From the NCBI RefSeq assembly GCF_014302995.1, contig NZ_CP060295.1, positions 806,001 through 870,000 of the forward strand: 64,000 nt of DNA, in the 5' to 3' direction. Positions 50,662 through 60,975 of the stretch are shown one piece after another. The stretch's first letter is position 1. Each line of letters starts with the position of its first letter. The DNA is from Variovorax sp. PAMC26660. Lineage in GTDB: Bacteria > Pseudomonadota > Gammaproteobacteria > Burkholderiales > Burkholderiaceae_C. Both the position numbers and the translations under genes were made by a program. Under the pieces are notes generated by a model that was not told the DNA's origin, did not search any database, and was given only the letters and a program-made list of their open reading frames with translations.

Positions 50662-52047
50662 TCAGAACTCCGACCAGTCGCCCTTGGGGTCGTTGGCCAC
50701 GGCGAGCTGGGGTGCCGTGCCGGTGCCCGGCTCGCGGCGGGTGGGCAGCGCCTTGGCGGGCGGCTTGGGCGCCGGCTTGGCCGGCTTGGGGATCGGTGTG
50801 ATGCGGGTAAAACCGGGGCGGGCCGTGGTTGCTGCTGCGTTGGCGTCGAGCTTGAAGATGCTCACGGCCTGCACGAGGCTGCCGGCTTGCTCCTGAAGCG
50901 ATTGCGCTGCGGCCGAGGCTTCTTCGACCAACGCGGCGTTCTGTTGTGTGACCTGGTCCATCTGCGTGATGGCCTGGTTGATCTGTTCGATGCCCGAGGT
51001 CTGCTCCTGGCTTGCGGCGGTGATCTCGCCCATGATGTCTGTCACGCGCTTGACGCTGCCCACGATCTCTTCCATCGTGCGGCCGGCTTCTGCGACTTGT
51101 TTGCTGCCCTCTGCGACTTTCTCGACCGAGTCACCGATCAGGGTCTTGATTTCCTTGGCAGCGGCTGCCGAGCGTTGTGCAAGGCTACGCACCTCAGAGG
51201 CGACGACCGCAAAACCACGGCCTTGCTCGCCTGCACGTGCAGCTTCGACTGCCGCGTTCAACGCCAGGATATTGGTCTGGAACGCGATGCCATCGATGAC
51301 ACCGATGATGTCCACGATCTTCCTGGACGACGCATTGATCGAACCCATCGTGTCCACCACTTGCGAGACGACATTGCCACCCTTCACAGCCACTTCCGAA
51401 GCCGACACGGCCAACTGGTTCGCTTGACGCGCGTTGTCCGCGTTCTGCTTGACCGTAGAAGTCAGTTCCTCCATCGAAGCCGCCGTCTGCTCCAGCGAAC
51501 TCGCCTGCTCTTCAGTCCGCGAAGACAGATCCTGGTTGCCCGCCGCGATCTGCCCCGAGGCCGTGGCGATGGTGTTGCTCGAATCCTTGATCCTGCCCAC
51601 GACCGAGGTCAGCGTCGCCTGCATCTGCTTGATGGAGTGCAGCAGGCTGCCGTCACGCGCGGCGTCGGCCTCGACCTCGAGCGACAGGTCGCCGTTGGCG
51701 ATGCGCCCGACCACGTCGGCGGCGTACTGCGGCTCGCCGCCCAGTTGGCGGCCCATCAGGCGCGCGACCAGCACGCCCAGCCCCACGCTGACCGCGATGC
51801 CGGCCAGCGCCATCACCAGCATCATCAGCCGCGATGTCTTGTAGGTTGCATCCGCCTGCTCGGCGCGCACGCGCGCAAGCTCCTTGCTGTGCGCGACCAT
51901 GCCCTTGAGAACGCCTTCCAGGCCGCGCGATTCCTTCAGCAGCGCCGTGCTGTCCTCGCCCACCTGGTTCGTGAACTGCGAGCTGTCCAGCGGCTGCTTG
52001 TTGACCAGCGCCACGAAGTCGTTCATGTGCGCCTTCAGCGGGCCCAC
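50662..52047 (-). pseudogene. N-terminally truncated methyl-accepting chemotaxis protein (receptor B of the fusion)
   Basis: An open frame of 461 codons from a GTG at 52047. It encodes the last part of a periplasmic helical sensor domain, one membrane helix ([25 protein letters not shown]), HAMP and a complete signalling domain ending in DWSEF. The first membrane helix and most of the sensor domain are missing. The frame continues upstream without a start to about 52131, where it meets receptor A in another frame. Receptor genes need both helices for normal topology, so this is most likely inactive, unless it is expressed and inserted as a one-helix protein. Confidence 0.8.
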
Positions 52048-53432
52048 CAGGCTCTCGAACTGGCCGTAGAGCTTGGTGCCCTCCTCGCTCTCGTCGAAGA
52101 AGGACTTGACCTCGGCGGCGCGCGACGACAGGCTTCCGCGACTTGCTTGCTGCCTTCCTCGACCTTCTCCACCGAGTCGCCGATCAGGGTCTTGATTTCC
52201 TTGGCTGCTGCGGCCGAACGTTGCGCGAGGCTGCGAACTTCAGAGGCAACGACCGCAAAGCCACGGCCTTGCTCACCTGCGCGCGCGGCTTCAACAGCCG
52301 CGTTCAGCGCGAGGATATTGGTCTGGAACGCGATGCCATCGATCACGCCAATGATGTCCACGATCTTCTTGGACGACGCATTGATCGAGCCCATCGTGTC
52401 CACTACTTGCGACACGACGCTTCCGCCCTTCACTGCCACCTCAGAGGCCGAGACAGCCAACTGGTTCGCTTGACGCGCGTTGTCCGCGTTCTGCTTGACA
52501 GTGCTGGTCAGCTCTTCCATCGAAGCAGCCGTCTGCTCCAGCGAGCTGGCCTGCTGCTCCGTACGTGACGACAGGTCCTGATTCCCCGAAGCAATCTGCC
52601 CCGAAGCCGTCGCGATCGTCTCCGTGCCCGTACGCACCTCGCCCACCACTTTGGCCAGGCTCTCGTTCATGTCCTTCAGCGCCTGCATCAACTGGCCTGC
52701 TTCGTCGCGGCTTTCCACGCGGATGTTCGCGCTCAGGTCACCGGCGGCCACCGTCTCGGCGACGGCCACGGCACGCCCGAGCGGGCGCACGATGCCCACG
52801 CTCAAACGCCATGCGAACAGCGCACCGACCAGCAGCGCGATGCCCGACAGCACCATCAGCGTGGTCTGGCCGCTCGACTGGTCGGCTGCGATGCCCTGGG
52901 CCACCGCATCGATCCTGTCGCGCTGGTGTGCCGCAAGGCTGGCCACGGCGTTTTCGTAGACGGTCAGTCCCGCCGCGAACTTGGTGTCGGCCAGCTCGCT
53001 GGCCTCCGCACCCTTGTCCTCGGTCTTGAGCTTGTTGATCTTCTCGATGATCTCCAGCACGACCGCACGCGCATCGGCCACGTTGGCGTACAGCTTCTTT
53101 TCTTCCGGCGAAGTCAGCATCTCTTCGAGCTTCTTCTGCACCGGGTTGATCTTTGCCGAGCTTTCGGCGCGGGCATTGGCGAAGTAGGTCACGACGGCCG
53201 GGTCCGTGGCCTTGACCATGGCGAAGGAGCGCACGATCGTCGGGCCCAGCAGGTTCGACCACTGGTTGGCCAGGCGCTCCTTGACCAGCGCGTGCTTCAT
53301 CATTTCGTCGGTGGCGCTGCCCACGTTCGCCAGACGCAGCATGCCGGTGCCGGCAATGACCGCCATCAACAACAGGATGGCCGCGAAGCCGAGCCCCAGG
53401 CGGGTGCCGATTTTCAGATTCTTCAAACTCAT
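52035..53432 (-). pseudogene. C-terminally truncated methyl-accepting chemotaxis protein (receptor A of the fusion)
   Basis: A start [16 protein letters not shown] (53432) opens an intact receptor front: helix 1, sensor domain, helix 2 ([19 protein letters not shown]), HAMP and the signalling domain as far as [15 protein letters not shown]. There the receptor sequence stops; about 31 out-of-frame codons of receptor B follow, ending at 52035. The last 100 or so residues, including the second methylation helix and the C-terminal pentapeptide, are missing. Its sensor half closely resembles the receptor at 59266-60834. It carries its own sigma-28-like promoter (53494-53520). Confidence 0.8.
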
Positions 53433-53493
53433 TTGTCTTCTTCTTTCAGAACTGGAACGAATCTCGCCGCGGAACGCGGCGTTGTCGCTTCGT

Positions 53494-53520
53494 TATCGGC
53501 ACCGGCCGGGCGGTGTTGAG
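53494..53520 (-). promoter_or_regulatory. sigma-28-like promoter of receptor A
   Basis: Minus strand TCAA (53520-53517), 15-base spacer, GCCGATAA (53501-53494), about 62 bases upstream of the start at 53432. The -35 is the same TCAA variant seen before flgK and at 60961. Confidence 0.7.
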
Positions 53521-53530
53521 CCCCTTTCTC

Positions 53531-55252
53531 TTAAAACTCGGCCCAGTCGCCCTTCGCATCGCCGGCCATGGCAAGTTGGGGGGCCGTGCCCGATCCGGCC
53601 GCACGACGCGCGGGCAGTGCCTTCGCGGGCGGCTTCTGCCCCGGCTTGGCGGTCTTCGGAATCGGCGTCAGGCGCTTGAAAGCGGGGCGCGCGGCCACGG
53701 CGTGGGTGCCGAGCTTGAAGATGCTCACGGCTTGCACAAGGCTGCCGGCTTGCTCTTGCAGCGATTGCGCTGCGGCGGAGGCTTCTTCGACCAGTGCCGC
53801 GTTCTGTTGCGTGACCTGGTCCATCTGCGTGATGGCCTGGTTGATCTGTTCGATGCCGGAAGTCTGTTCCTGGCTTGCCGCCGTGATCTCGCCCATGATG
53901 TCGGTCACGCGCTTGACGCTGCCGACGATCTCCTCCATCGTGCGGCCGGCTTCCGCGACCTGCTTGCTGCCTTCTTCGACCTTCTCCACCGAGTTGCCGA
54001 TGAGCGTCTTGATTTCTTTCGCCGCAGCGGCCGAGCGCTGCGCAAGGCTGCGAACTTCGGATGCAACGACGGCGAAGCCGCGGCCTTGCTCGCCGGCGCG
54101 TGCGGCTTCGACAGCCGCGTTCAACGCCAGGATGTTGGTCTGGAAGGCAATGCCATCGATCACGCCGATGATGTCGACGATCTTCTTGGACGACGCGTTG
54201 ATCGAACCCATGGTGTCGACCACTTGCGACACAACAGCGCCGCCCTTCACAGCCACTTCCGACGCCGACACCGCCAATTGGTTCGCCTGCCGCGCGTTGT
54301 CGGCGTTCTGCTTCACGGTCGAAGTCAGCTCCTCCATCGAAGCCGCCGTCTGCTCCAGCGAACTCGCCTGCTCCTCGGTACGCGAAGACAGATCCTGATT
54401 GCCCGAAGCAATCTGGCTCGATGCCGTCGCAATGGTGTCCGTGCCCGTGCGCACTTCGCCGACGATCTTCACGAGGCTGTCGTTCATGCCTCGCAAGGCG
54501 TCCAGCAGCAAGCCGGTCTCGTCCGTCGTCTGCGCCTCGATGTGGCTGGTCAGGTCGCCCGCCGCCACCGATTGCGCCACCTTCACCGCTTCGGCCAACG
54601 GCCGCGCGACGATGCGCGCGATCCACAGCGCCAGCGCCAGGCCCAGCGCCACGCTGCCCAGCAGCAGCCCGAGCACCCACAGGCGGGCTTCCGCGTACAC
54701 CACATCGGCCGTGCGGCCGGCCTTGATGGCACCCGCCACGTTCACGTCGGTCAGCTTGTCGAGCGCTGTGTTCATCTCGCGGTTCAACTGCAGCGACTTG
54801 CCCCGGATCAGCGCGGTGGCCTGCTCGCTCTCCTGCGTGTGCGAGATGGCGATGATCTTCTTGTGCTCGATCTCGTACTGGGCGAGCAGCTTCTCGTACA
54901 CCGGGTAGACCTCGCGCTCCTCGGGCTCCGAGATCAGCGTCACGTACTCGGCACGGGCCTTCTGCAGGCTGGCCCAGGTTTCGTCCATGGACTTTTCATA
55001 GCCGGCCATTTCGTCGTTCGAGCCCGACAGGATGTGCTGCAACTCCTGCGAACGGTAGCGCGACACCAGGTTCTTCATCTCGAGCAGCGAACGCGTGGCC
55101 GGCATCCAGTTGGTCGCCAGGTCCGTGGACATGTCGTGGACCTTGCCGAGTTGCACCATCGAGAAGGCGCCGACGCAAGCCGTCAACACAAGGACGGCGA
55201 TGAACGACACAAGCAGCTTGGTCGCGATTTTGAGGTTGTAGAAAGTTTTAAT
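53531..55252 (-). CDS. methyl-accepting chemotaxis protein, probable AUU start
   Basis: A 573-residue receptor if translation begins at the ATT at 55252 ([20 protein letters not shown]). AAAGGA lies 6 bases upstream of it, and the resulting N-terminus has the usual amphipathic start before helix 1. The nearest conventional start is a GTG at 55210 within helix 1, without a ribosome site. The sensor domain (about 40-205) is followed by helix 2 ([21 protein letters not shown]), HAMP and the conserved signalling domain. The C-terminus ends in GDWAEF, a CheR/CheB docking-type pentapeptide. Confidence 0.85.
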   Translation of the reverse strand: MKTFYNLKIATKLLVSFIAVLVLTACVGAFSMVQLGKVHDMSTDLATNWMPATRSLLEMKNLVSRYRSQELQHILSGSNDEMAGYEKSMDETWASLQKARAEYVTLISEPEEREVYPVYEKLLAQYEIEHKKIIAISHTQESEQATALIRGKSLQLNREMNTALDKLTDVNVAGAIKAGRTADVVYAEARLWVLGLLLGSVALGLALALWIARIVARPLAEAVKVAQSVAAGDLTSHIEAQTTDETGLLLDALRGMNDSLVKIVGEVRTGTDTIATASSQIASGNQDLSSRTEEQASSLEQTAASMEELTSTVKQNADNARQANQLAVSASEVAVKGGAVVSQVVDTMGSINASSKKIVDIIGVIDGIAFQTNILALNAAVEAARAGEQGRGFAVVASEVRSLAQRSAAAAKEIKTLIGNSVEKVEEGSKQVAEAGRTMEEIVGSVKRVTDIMGEITAASQEQTSGIEQINQAITQMDQVTQQNAALVEEASAAAQSLQEQAGSLVQAVSIFKLGTHAVAARPAFKRLTPIPKTAKPGQKPPAKALPARRAAGSGTAPQLAMAGDAKGDWAEF

Positions 55253-55352
55253 GATTTTTCCTTTGGGCCATGGGGCGCCCGATTCAATTCACCGCTGCGG
55301 GATGCGGTCGCCCGGCCGGGCCGGCCGACGGTGCCCGCAGCGGTATCCATTC

Positions 55353-57026
55353 CTAAAACGCACGCCAGTCGCCGGTGTCGGCGCCTGCCGCGGCCAGCCG
55401 GGGCACTGCGGCGGCCGGCTTCTTCTGGCTCGCGGCGGGCAGCGCCCTGGCGCGAGGCCGGGATGCGGCCTGGCCGTCCGTGTCGAGCTTGAAGATGCTC
55501 ACGGCTTGCACAAGACTGCCGGCTTGCTCTTGAAGCGATTGCGCTGCGGCCGAGGCTTCTTCGACCAATGCGGCGTTCTGTTGTGTGACCTGGTCCATCT
55601 GCGTGATGGCCTGGTTGATCTGTTCGATGCCTGAAGTCTGTTCCTGGCTCGCGGCGGTGATCTCGCCCATGATGTCGGTCACGCGTTTGACGCTGCCCAC
55701 GATCTCTTCCATCGTGCGGCCGGCTTCTGCGACTTGTTTGCTGCCCTCTGCGACCTTCTCCACCGAGTCGCCGATCAGCGTCTTGATTTCCTTGGCAGCG
55801 GCTGCCGAGCGTTGCGCAAGGCTGCGAACCTCAGAGGCGACGACCGCGAAACCACGGCCCTGCTCGCCTGCACGAGCAGCTTCGACGGCGGCATTCAACG
55901 CCAGGATGTTGGTCTGGAAAGCAATGCCGTCGATGACGCCAATGATGTCCACGATCTTTTTGGAAGATGCATTGATCGAGCCCATCGTGTCCACGACCTG
56001 CGACACCACGCTGCCGCCCTTCACCGCGACTTCCGAAGCCGACACAGCCAACTGGTTCGCCTGCCGCGCGTTGTCCGCGTTCTGCTTCACGGTCGAAGTC
56101 AGCTCTTCCATCGAAGCAGCCGTCTGCTCCAGCGAGCTGGCCTGCTCTTCAGTCCGCGAAGACAGATCTTGATTCCCCGAGGCGATCTGCCCCGAAGCCG
56201 TCGCGATCGTCTCCGTGCCCGTGCGCACCTCGCCCACCACCTTCGCCAGGTTCGCGTTCATGTTCTTCAGCGCCTGCATCAACTGGCCCGCTTCGTCACG
56301 GCTCTCGACCTCGATGTTCGCGCTCAGGTCACCGGCAGCCACCGTTTCCGCCACCACGACGGCCCTGGCCAGCGGCCGGACGATGCTGCGCGAGATGAAG
56401 AACGCGAAGATCGCGCCGCTGATCACCGTCAGAAAAGTCAACAACATCTGCAGGTTGAAGCTGTGCGCGTTCGCCGCGTCGATGGCGATGCTCATGTCGT
56501 CGATTGCCTTGCGTTCCATCTGCAGCAGGTCGAGCACCCGGCCTTCGTAGGCCTTGGCGGCCGGCTGGAACGACTCCTTGAACGCGCGCGTGGTGTCCAC
56601 TGCGCTGCCGCTCGCCCTGGCCTTGCCCACCTCGTCCTTGGCCGCCTGGTACTTGGCGCGCAGTGCGACGATGGACTTGAACAGCGCTTTCTCTTCCTCG
56701 GTCACCAACAGCTTCTCGACCTTCGCCATGGTCTCGCTGCCCTTCTTCACGCTGTCGGAAATGACATCCGCAAAAACCACCGGCAGCGTCTCGTCGGTGG
56801 TGCGGGCGATCATCGACGTGCGCGCAATCGCCGAGTAGGTCAGCACATACCAGTCGGAGATCAGCCGCTCCTTGGCCAGCGGGCTTTCCATCATGAGCCG
56901 GGTGGCCTCTGCGTTGCTTCGCGCGGAGACCAGGGCAATCGCGGTCGAGACCACGGTCAGGCCCAGGACGATGGCGAAGGCCACGGCCAGCCGTGTCCCG
57001 ATACGAAGGTTGGAGAACAATGTCAT
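55353..57026 (-). CDS. methyl-accepting chemotaxis protein
   Basis: A 557-residue receptor. Helix 1 ([21 protein letters not shown]), a periplasmic four-helix-bundle-type sensor with many charged residues, helix 2 ([18 protein letters not shown]), HAMP, and the signalling hairpin with [42 protein letters not shown]. It ends in GDWRAF, which keeps the two aromatic residues of the docking pentapeptide. The start [13 protein letters not shown] (57026) is the family N-terminus; it lies 63 bases after cheW. The ligand is unknown. Confidence 0.95.
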   Translation of the reverse strand: MTLFSNLRIGTRLAVAFAIVLGLTVVSTAIALVSARSNAEATRLMMESPLAKERLISDWYVLTYSAIARTSMIARTTDETLPVVFADVISDSVKKGSETMAKVEKLLVTEEEKALFKSIVALRAKYQAAKDEVGKARASGSAVDTTRAFKESFQPAAKAYEGRVLDLLQMERKAIDDMSIAIDAANAHSFNLQMLLTFLTVISGAIFAFFISRSIVRPLARAVVVAETVAAGDLSANIEVESRDEAGQLMQALKNMNANLAKVVGEVRTGTETIATASGQIASGNQDLSSRTEEQASSLEQTAASMEELTSTVKQNADNARQANQLAVSASEVAVKGGSVVSQVVDTMGSINASSKKIVDIIGVIDGIAFQTNILALNAAVEAARAGEQGRGFAVVASEVRSLAQRSAAAAKEIKTLIGDSVEKVAEGSKQVAEAGRTMEEIVGSVKRVTDIMGEITAASQEQTSGIEQINQAITQMDQVTQQNAALVEEASAAAQSLQEQAGSLVQAVSIFKLDTDGQAASRPRARALPAASQKKPAAAVPRLAAAGADTGDWRAF

Positions 57027-57089
57027 GGTGCTGGCTTTGAAGGTTGAAGGCGGTGAACCGGACCTGGCCATGCGGCCACGACGCGGCAA

Positions 57090-57611
57090 TCAGGCGGTGG
57101 CGGCGGCCTCGACAAGGCCCATTTCGTCGCTGGACATCAGCCGGTCGATGTCCACCAGGATCAGCATCCGCTCGTCCAGCGTGCCCAGCCCGATCAGGTA
57201 GTCCGTGTCCAGCACCGAACCCATCTCGGGCGCAGGCTTGATCTGCTCGGCCGTCAGCGTGATCACGTCCGACACGCTGTCCACCACCATCCCCACCACA
57301 CGGCCTCCGATGTTCAGCACGATCACCACCGTGAACTGGTCATAGGTCGGATCGCCCAGCGCGAACTTGATCCGCATGTCGATGATCGGCACGATGATCC
57401 CGCGCAGGTTCACCACGCCCTTGATGTACTCGGGCGCGTTCGCGATGCGCGTCACCGCGTCGTAGCCGCGCAGCTCCTGCACCTTCTGGATGTCGATGCC
57501 GTATTCCTCTTCGCCCAGCTTGAAGGTCACAACCTCCAGCTTGGGGCCGTTGGCCGCCGGGGACGGCGCCGAGGCGGCTTGTTTCAATGGATCTTTTGCG
57601 TTCGTCAGCAT
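57090..57611 (-). CDS. cheW: chemotaxis adaptor protein CheW
   Basis: A 173-residue adaptor coupling receptors to CheA. The SH3-like core reads [57 protein letters not shown], and [17 protein letters not shown] follows. GGAGGAG precedes the ATG. It is the only cheW in the window and lies inside the receptor array, immediately after the PAS receptor (15-base gap), not in the cheA operon. Confidence 0.97.
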   Translation of the reverse strand: MLTNAKDPLKQAASAPSPAANGPKLEVVTFKLGEEEYGIDIQKVQELRGYDAVTRIANAPEYIKGVVNLRGIIVPIIDMRIKFALGDPTYDQFTVVIVLNIGGRVVGMVVDSVSDVITLTAEQIKPAPEMGSVLDTDYLIGLGTLDERMLILVDIDRLMSSDEMGLVEAAATA

Positions 57612-57626
57612 CTCTTCTCCTCCGGT

Positions 57627-59249
57627 TTAAAACTCGTTCCGACCGCTGGCGCCATCGCCGGCCTCGGCCCTGAAAACCCGCACGGCACTGACCAGGCCGT
57701 CGGCTTGTTCCTGCAGCGATTGCGCGGTGGCGGAAGCTTGTTCCACCAGTGCGGCGTTCTGCTGCGTGACCTGGTCCATCTGCGCGATGGCCTGGTTGAT
57801 CTGTTCGATGCCGGAGGTCTGCTCCTGGCTCGCGGTCGTGATCTCGCCCATGATGTCGGTCACGCGCTTCACGCTGCCCACGATGTCCTGCATCGTCCTG
57901 CCAGCCTCTGCGACCTGCTTGCTGCCCGCCGCGACCTTCTCCACCGAGTCGCCGATGAGCGTCTTGATTTCCTTGGCGGCCGATGCCGAGCGCTGCGCGA
58001 GGTTGCGCACCTCGGAGGCCACCACCGCGAAGCCCTTGCCCTGCTCGCCCGCGCGTGCGGCCTCGACAGCCGCATTCAGCGCAAGGATGTTGGTCTGGAA
58101 GGCAATGCCGTCGATCACGCCGATGATGTCGACGATCTTTTTGGACGACGCATCGATCGAGCCCATGGTGTCGACCACTTGCGACACGACGGTGCCGCCC
58201 TTCACCGCGACTTCGGAGGCCGACATGGCCAACTGGTTGGCCTGCCGTGCGTTGTCCGCGTTCTGCTTGACGGTGCTGGTTAGCTCCTCCATCGACGCTG
58301 CCGTCTGTTCCAGCGAACTGGCCTGCTGCTCGGTGCGCGAAGAAAGATCCTGGTTGCCCGAGGCGATCTGGCTCGACGCCGACATCACGCCGGCCACATT
58401 GGTGCCCACATCCGCCACGATCGCGAAGAGGTTCGCGCTCATCTGGTTCAGCGCGCGCAGCAGCCCCGTGATCTCGTCGCCGGGCCGTACCTCGAAGCGC
58501 GCCAGATCGCCGCCCGCGATGGCCCGTGCCACTTCCACCGCCTCGTCCAGCGGGCGGAACACGGTGCGGCCAAGGAACTGCCCCAGCCCCAGCCAGGCCA
58601 GCGCAGCGCCCACGGAACCCACGGCGACGACACCGGGAAGCCAGCTTTGCGCACCGGAGGCCGCAGCCAGCCTGGACGCTTCCATCCAGCCCATCGCGCC
58701 GAAGCCCAGCGACAGCAACGCGGCCACCGCCGTCGCGCCGAAAACCCTGCCCCGCACCGGAATGCGCCGCAGGCGTGCCAGCGGGTTCGTCCAGCCGCGC
58801 TGCACCACCTCGCCCTGCAGGATCTCGATGCCCTTGGCGCCGCCCTCGCGCATGCGGCGATAGAGCGCATCGGCTTGCGCCACTTCGGCGCGCGCGGGCC
58901 GGCTGCGCACGGACATGTAGCCCTGCACGCGGCCGTTGCGGCTGATGGGCGTCACGTTCGCGAGCACCCAGTAGAAGTCGCCGTTCTTGCGCCGGTTCTT
59001 GATCAGTCCGGTCCAGGGCAGGCCCTGGCCCAGCGTTTGCCACAGGTCGGCAAAGGCCTCCGGTGGCACATCGGGGTGACGCACGATGTTGTGCGCCTTG
59101 CCCATGAGTTCGCCGACGGCATAGCCGCTGGCCTCGACGAAGGCCGGGTTGACGTAGGTGATGCGCCCCTTGAGGTCGGTGCGGGACACCAGGGCCTCGC
59201 CCTGCGAAAGCTCGTATTCGATGTCGGTGATGGGCAGATTGACGCGCAT
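57627..59249 (-). CDS. Aer-like PAS-containing methyl-accepting chemotaxis protein (energy taxis)
   Basis: A 540-residue receptor. Residues 1-115 form a PAS domain closely patterned on Aer: [21 protein letters not shown], then [26 protein letters not shown], including the Trp and the Arg/Lys residues of the FAD-binding family. Two closely spaced membrane helices (about 155-175 and 183-205) have no periplasmic domain, as in Aer, followed by HAMP and a signalling domain. It ends in GRNEF without the aromatic second residue of the docking motif, and Aer-type receptors are often not methylated. It probably senses redox or oxygen. It is upstream of cheW. Confidence 0.92.
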   Translation of the reverse strand: MRVNLPITDIEYELSQGEALVSRTDLKGRITYVNPAFVEASGYAVGELMGKAHNIVRHPDVPPEAFADLWQTLGQGLPWTGLIKNRRKNGDFYWVLANVTPISRNGRVQGYMSVRSRPARAEVAQADALYRRMREGGAKGIEILQGEVVQRGWTNPLARLRRIPVRGRVFGATAVAALLSLGFGAMGWMEASRLAAASGAQSWLPGVVAVGSVGAALAWLGLGQFLGRTVFRPLDEAVEVARAIAGGDLARFEVRPGDEITGLLRALNQMSANLFAIVADVGTNVAGVMSASSQIASGNQDLSSRTEQQASSLEQTAASMEELTSTVKQNADNARQANQLAMSASEVAVKGGTVVSQVVDTMGSIDASSKKIVDIIGVIDGIAFQTNILALNAAVEAARAGEQGKGFAVVASEVRNLAQRSASAAKEIKTLIGDSVEKVAAGSKQVAEAGRTMQDIVGSVKRVTDIMGEITTASQEQTSGIEQINQAIAQMDQVTQQNAALVEQASATAQSLQEQADGLVSAVRVFRAEAGDGASGRNEF

Positions 59250-59265
59250 GGTCCGGTCGCCGCTT

Positions 59266-60834
59266 TCAGGCCAGCGCCAGTTGGTTGGAGCCGCCGAGGC
59301 GGAAGACACCGACGACCTGCGAAAGACTGCCTGCCTGTTCCTGCAACGATTGCGCTGCGGCCGAGGCTTCTTCCACCAGCGCCGCGTTCTGCTGCGTGAC
59401 CTGGTCCATCTGCGTGATGGCCTGGTTGATCTGTTCGATGCCTGAAGTCTGTTCCTGGCTCGCTGCGGTGATCTCGCCCATGATGTCTGTCACGCGTTTG
59501 ACGCTGCCCACGATCTCTTCCATCGTGCGGCCAGCTTCTGCGACTTGCTTGCTGCCCTCTGCGACCTTCTCGACTGAGTCGCCGATCAGGGTCTTGATTT
59601 CCTTGGCGGCTGCGGCGGAGCGCTGCGCGAGGCTACGCACTTCAGAGGCAACGACAGCAAACCCACGGCCTTGCTCGCCTGCACGTGCAGCTTCAACGGC
59701 AGCATTCAGTGCCAGGATGTTGGTCTGGAAGGCAATGCCATCGATCACGCCAATGATGTCGACGATCTTCTTGGACGATGCGTTGATCGAACCCATCGTG
59801 TCGACCACCTGCGACACAACGCTTCCGCCCTTCACCGCGACCTCAGAGGCCGACACAGCCAACTGGTTCGCCTGCCGCGCGTTGTCGGCGTTCTGCTTCA
59901 CGGTAGAAGTCAGCTCTTCCATCGAAGCAGCCGTCTGCTCCAGCGAACTGGCTTGCTGTTCCGTACGCGAAGACAGGTCCTGATTGCCAGAAGCGATCTG
60001 GCTGGATGCCGTCGCAATGGTGTCGGTGCCCATGCGAACCTCGCCCACCACCTTGGCCAGGCTGGCGTTCATGTCCTTCAGCGCCTGCATCAACTGCCCC
60101 GATTCATCGCGGCTTTCCACGCGGATGTTCGCGCTCAGGTCACCCGCGGCCACCGTCTCGGCCACTTCCAGTGCGTGGCCCAGCGGGCGAACGATGCCCA
60201 GGGTCAGGCGCCATGCGAACAGCGCGCCCACCACGAGGGCAATGGCGGACAGCACGATCAGCGTGGTGCGGCCTTCCGTATGGTCCACCGCGATGCCCTT
60301 GGCTGCGGCATCGATCTGTTCGCGCTGGTGATTGGCCAGTGCCTCGACGGCGTTGGCATAGACGGCCAGCGCCGCCGTGAACTTGGTGTCGACCATCACG
60401 TTGGCCTCGTCCAGCTTCTTCTCGTCCTTGAGCTTGTTGAGGATGCCCACCGTTTCGAGCACCACGGCGCGCGCAGCCGCCACGGCGGCGTAGAGCGCTT
60501 TTTCTTCCGGCGTGGCGAGCATCGCCTCGAGCTTCTTCTGTGCGGGCGTGATGCGCGCCGAGCCTGCCGCCTGGATCTTGGCGAAGTAGGCGGCGATCTC
60601 GGGGTCGGTGGTCTTGACCATCGCGAAATTGGCCACCGTGTTCGATCGCAGCAGGCTGAGCCACTCGGTCGCCAGGCGCTCCTTGACCAGCGCGCCTTCC
60701 ACCATTTCGTCGGTGGCATTGCCCACCTTGGTCAGGCGCAGCACGCCGGTGCCTGCAATGAAAGCCATCAGCAACAGCATCACCGCGAAGCCCAGCCCCA
60801 GGCGCGTGCCGATTTTCAGATCCTTCAAACTCAT
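59266..60834 (-). CDS. methyl-accepting chemotaxis protein
   Basis: A 522-residue receptor starting [21 protein letters not shown]. Helix 1 spans about 12-32, the periplasmic helical sensor about 33-190, helix 2 is [19 protein letters not shown], followed by HAMP and the signalling domain. The sensor domain is a close paralogue of truncated receptor A (52035-53432). The C-terminus ends GGSNQLALA without a pentapeptide. A sigma-28-like promoter is at 60938-60964, and the PAS receptor and cheW follow downstream with short gaps. Confidence 0.95.
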   Translation of the reverse strand: MSLKDLKIGTRLGLGFAVMLLLMAFIAGTGVLRLTKVGNATDEMVEGALVKERLATEWLSLLRSNTVANFAMVKTTDPEIAAYFAKIQAAGSARITPAQKKLEAMLATPEEKALYAAVAAARAVVLETVGILNKLKDEKKLDEANVMVDTKFTAALAVYANAVEALANHQREQIDAAAKGIAVDHTEGRTTLIVLSAIALVVGALFAWRLTLGIVRPLGHALEVAETVAAGDLSANIRVESRDESGQLMQALKDMNASLAKVVGEVRMGTDTIATASSQIASGNQDLSSRTEQQASSLEQTAASMEELTSTVKQNADNARQANQLAVSASEVAVKGGSVVSQVVDTMGSINASSKKIVDIIGVIDGIAFQTNILALNAAVEAARAGEQGRGFAVVASEVRSLAQRSAAAAKEIKTLIGDSVEKVAEGSKQVAEAGRTMEEIVGSVKRVTDIMGEITAASQEQTSGIEQINQAITQMDQVTQQNAALVEEASAAAQSLQEQAGSLSQVVGVFRLGGSNQLALA

Positions 60835-60937
60835 CGCTCTCTTCCTTCAATAACGGGGACGGTGTCCGCGGCGCGCAGCGGGGCCACCGGCATGAAATGG
60901 ATTCATGACGGGCCGCCGAGACAACACCGTCTCCCTG

Positions 60938-60964
60938 TTATCGGCATCAGATCACCAGACTTGA
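60938..60964 (-). promoter_or_regulatory. sigma-28-like promoter of the receptor-aer-cheW unit
   Basis: Minus strand TCAA (60964-60961), 15-base spacer, GCCGATAA (60945-60938), about 104 bases upstream of the start at 60834. It is in the same position relative to its gene as the one before receptor A. Confidence 0.7.
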
Positions 60965-60975
60965 GACCTTTCTTC

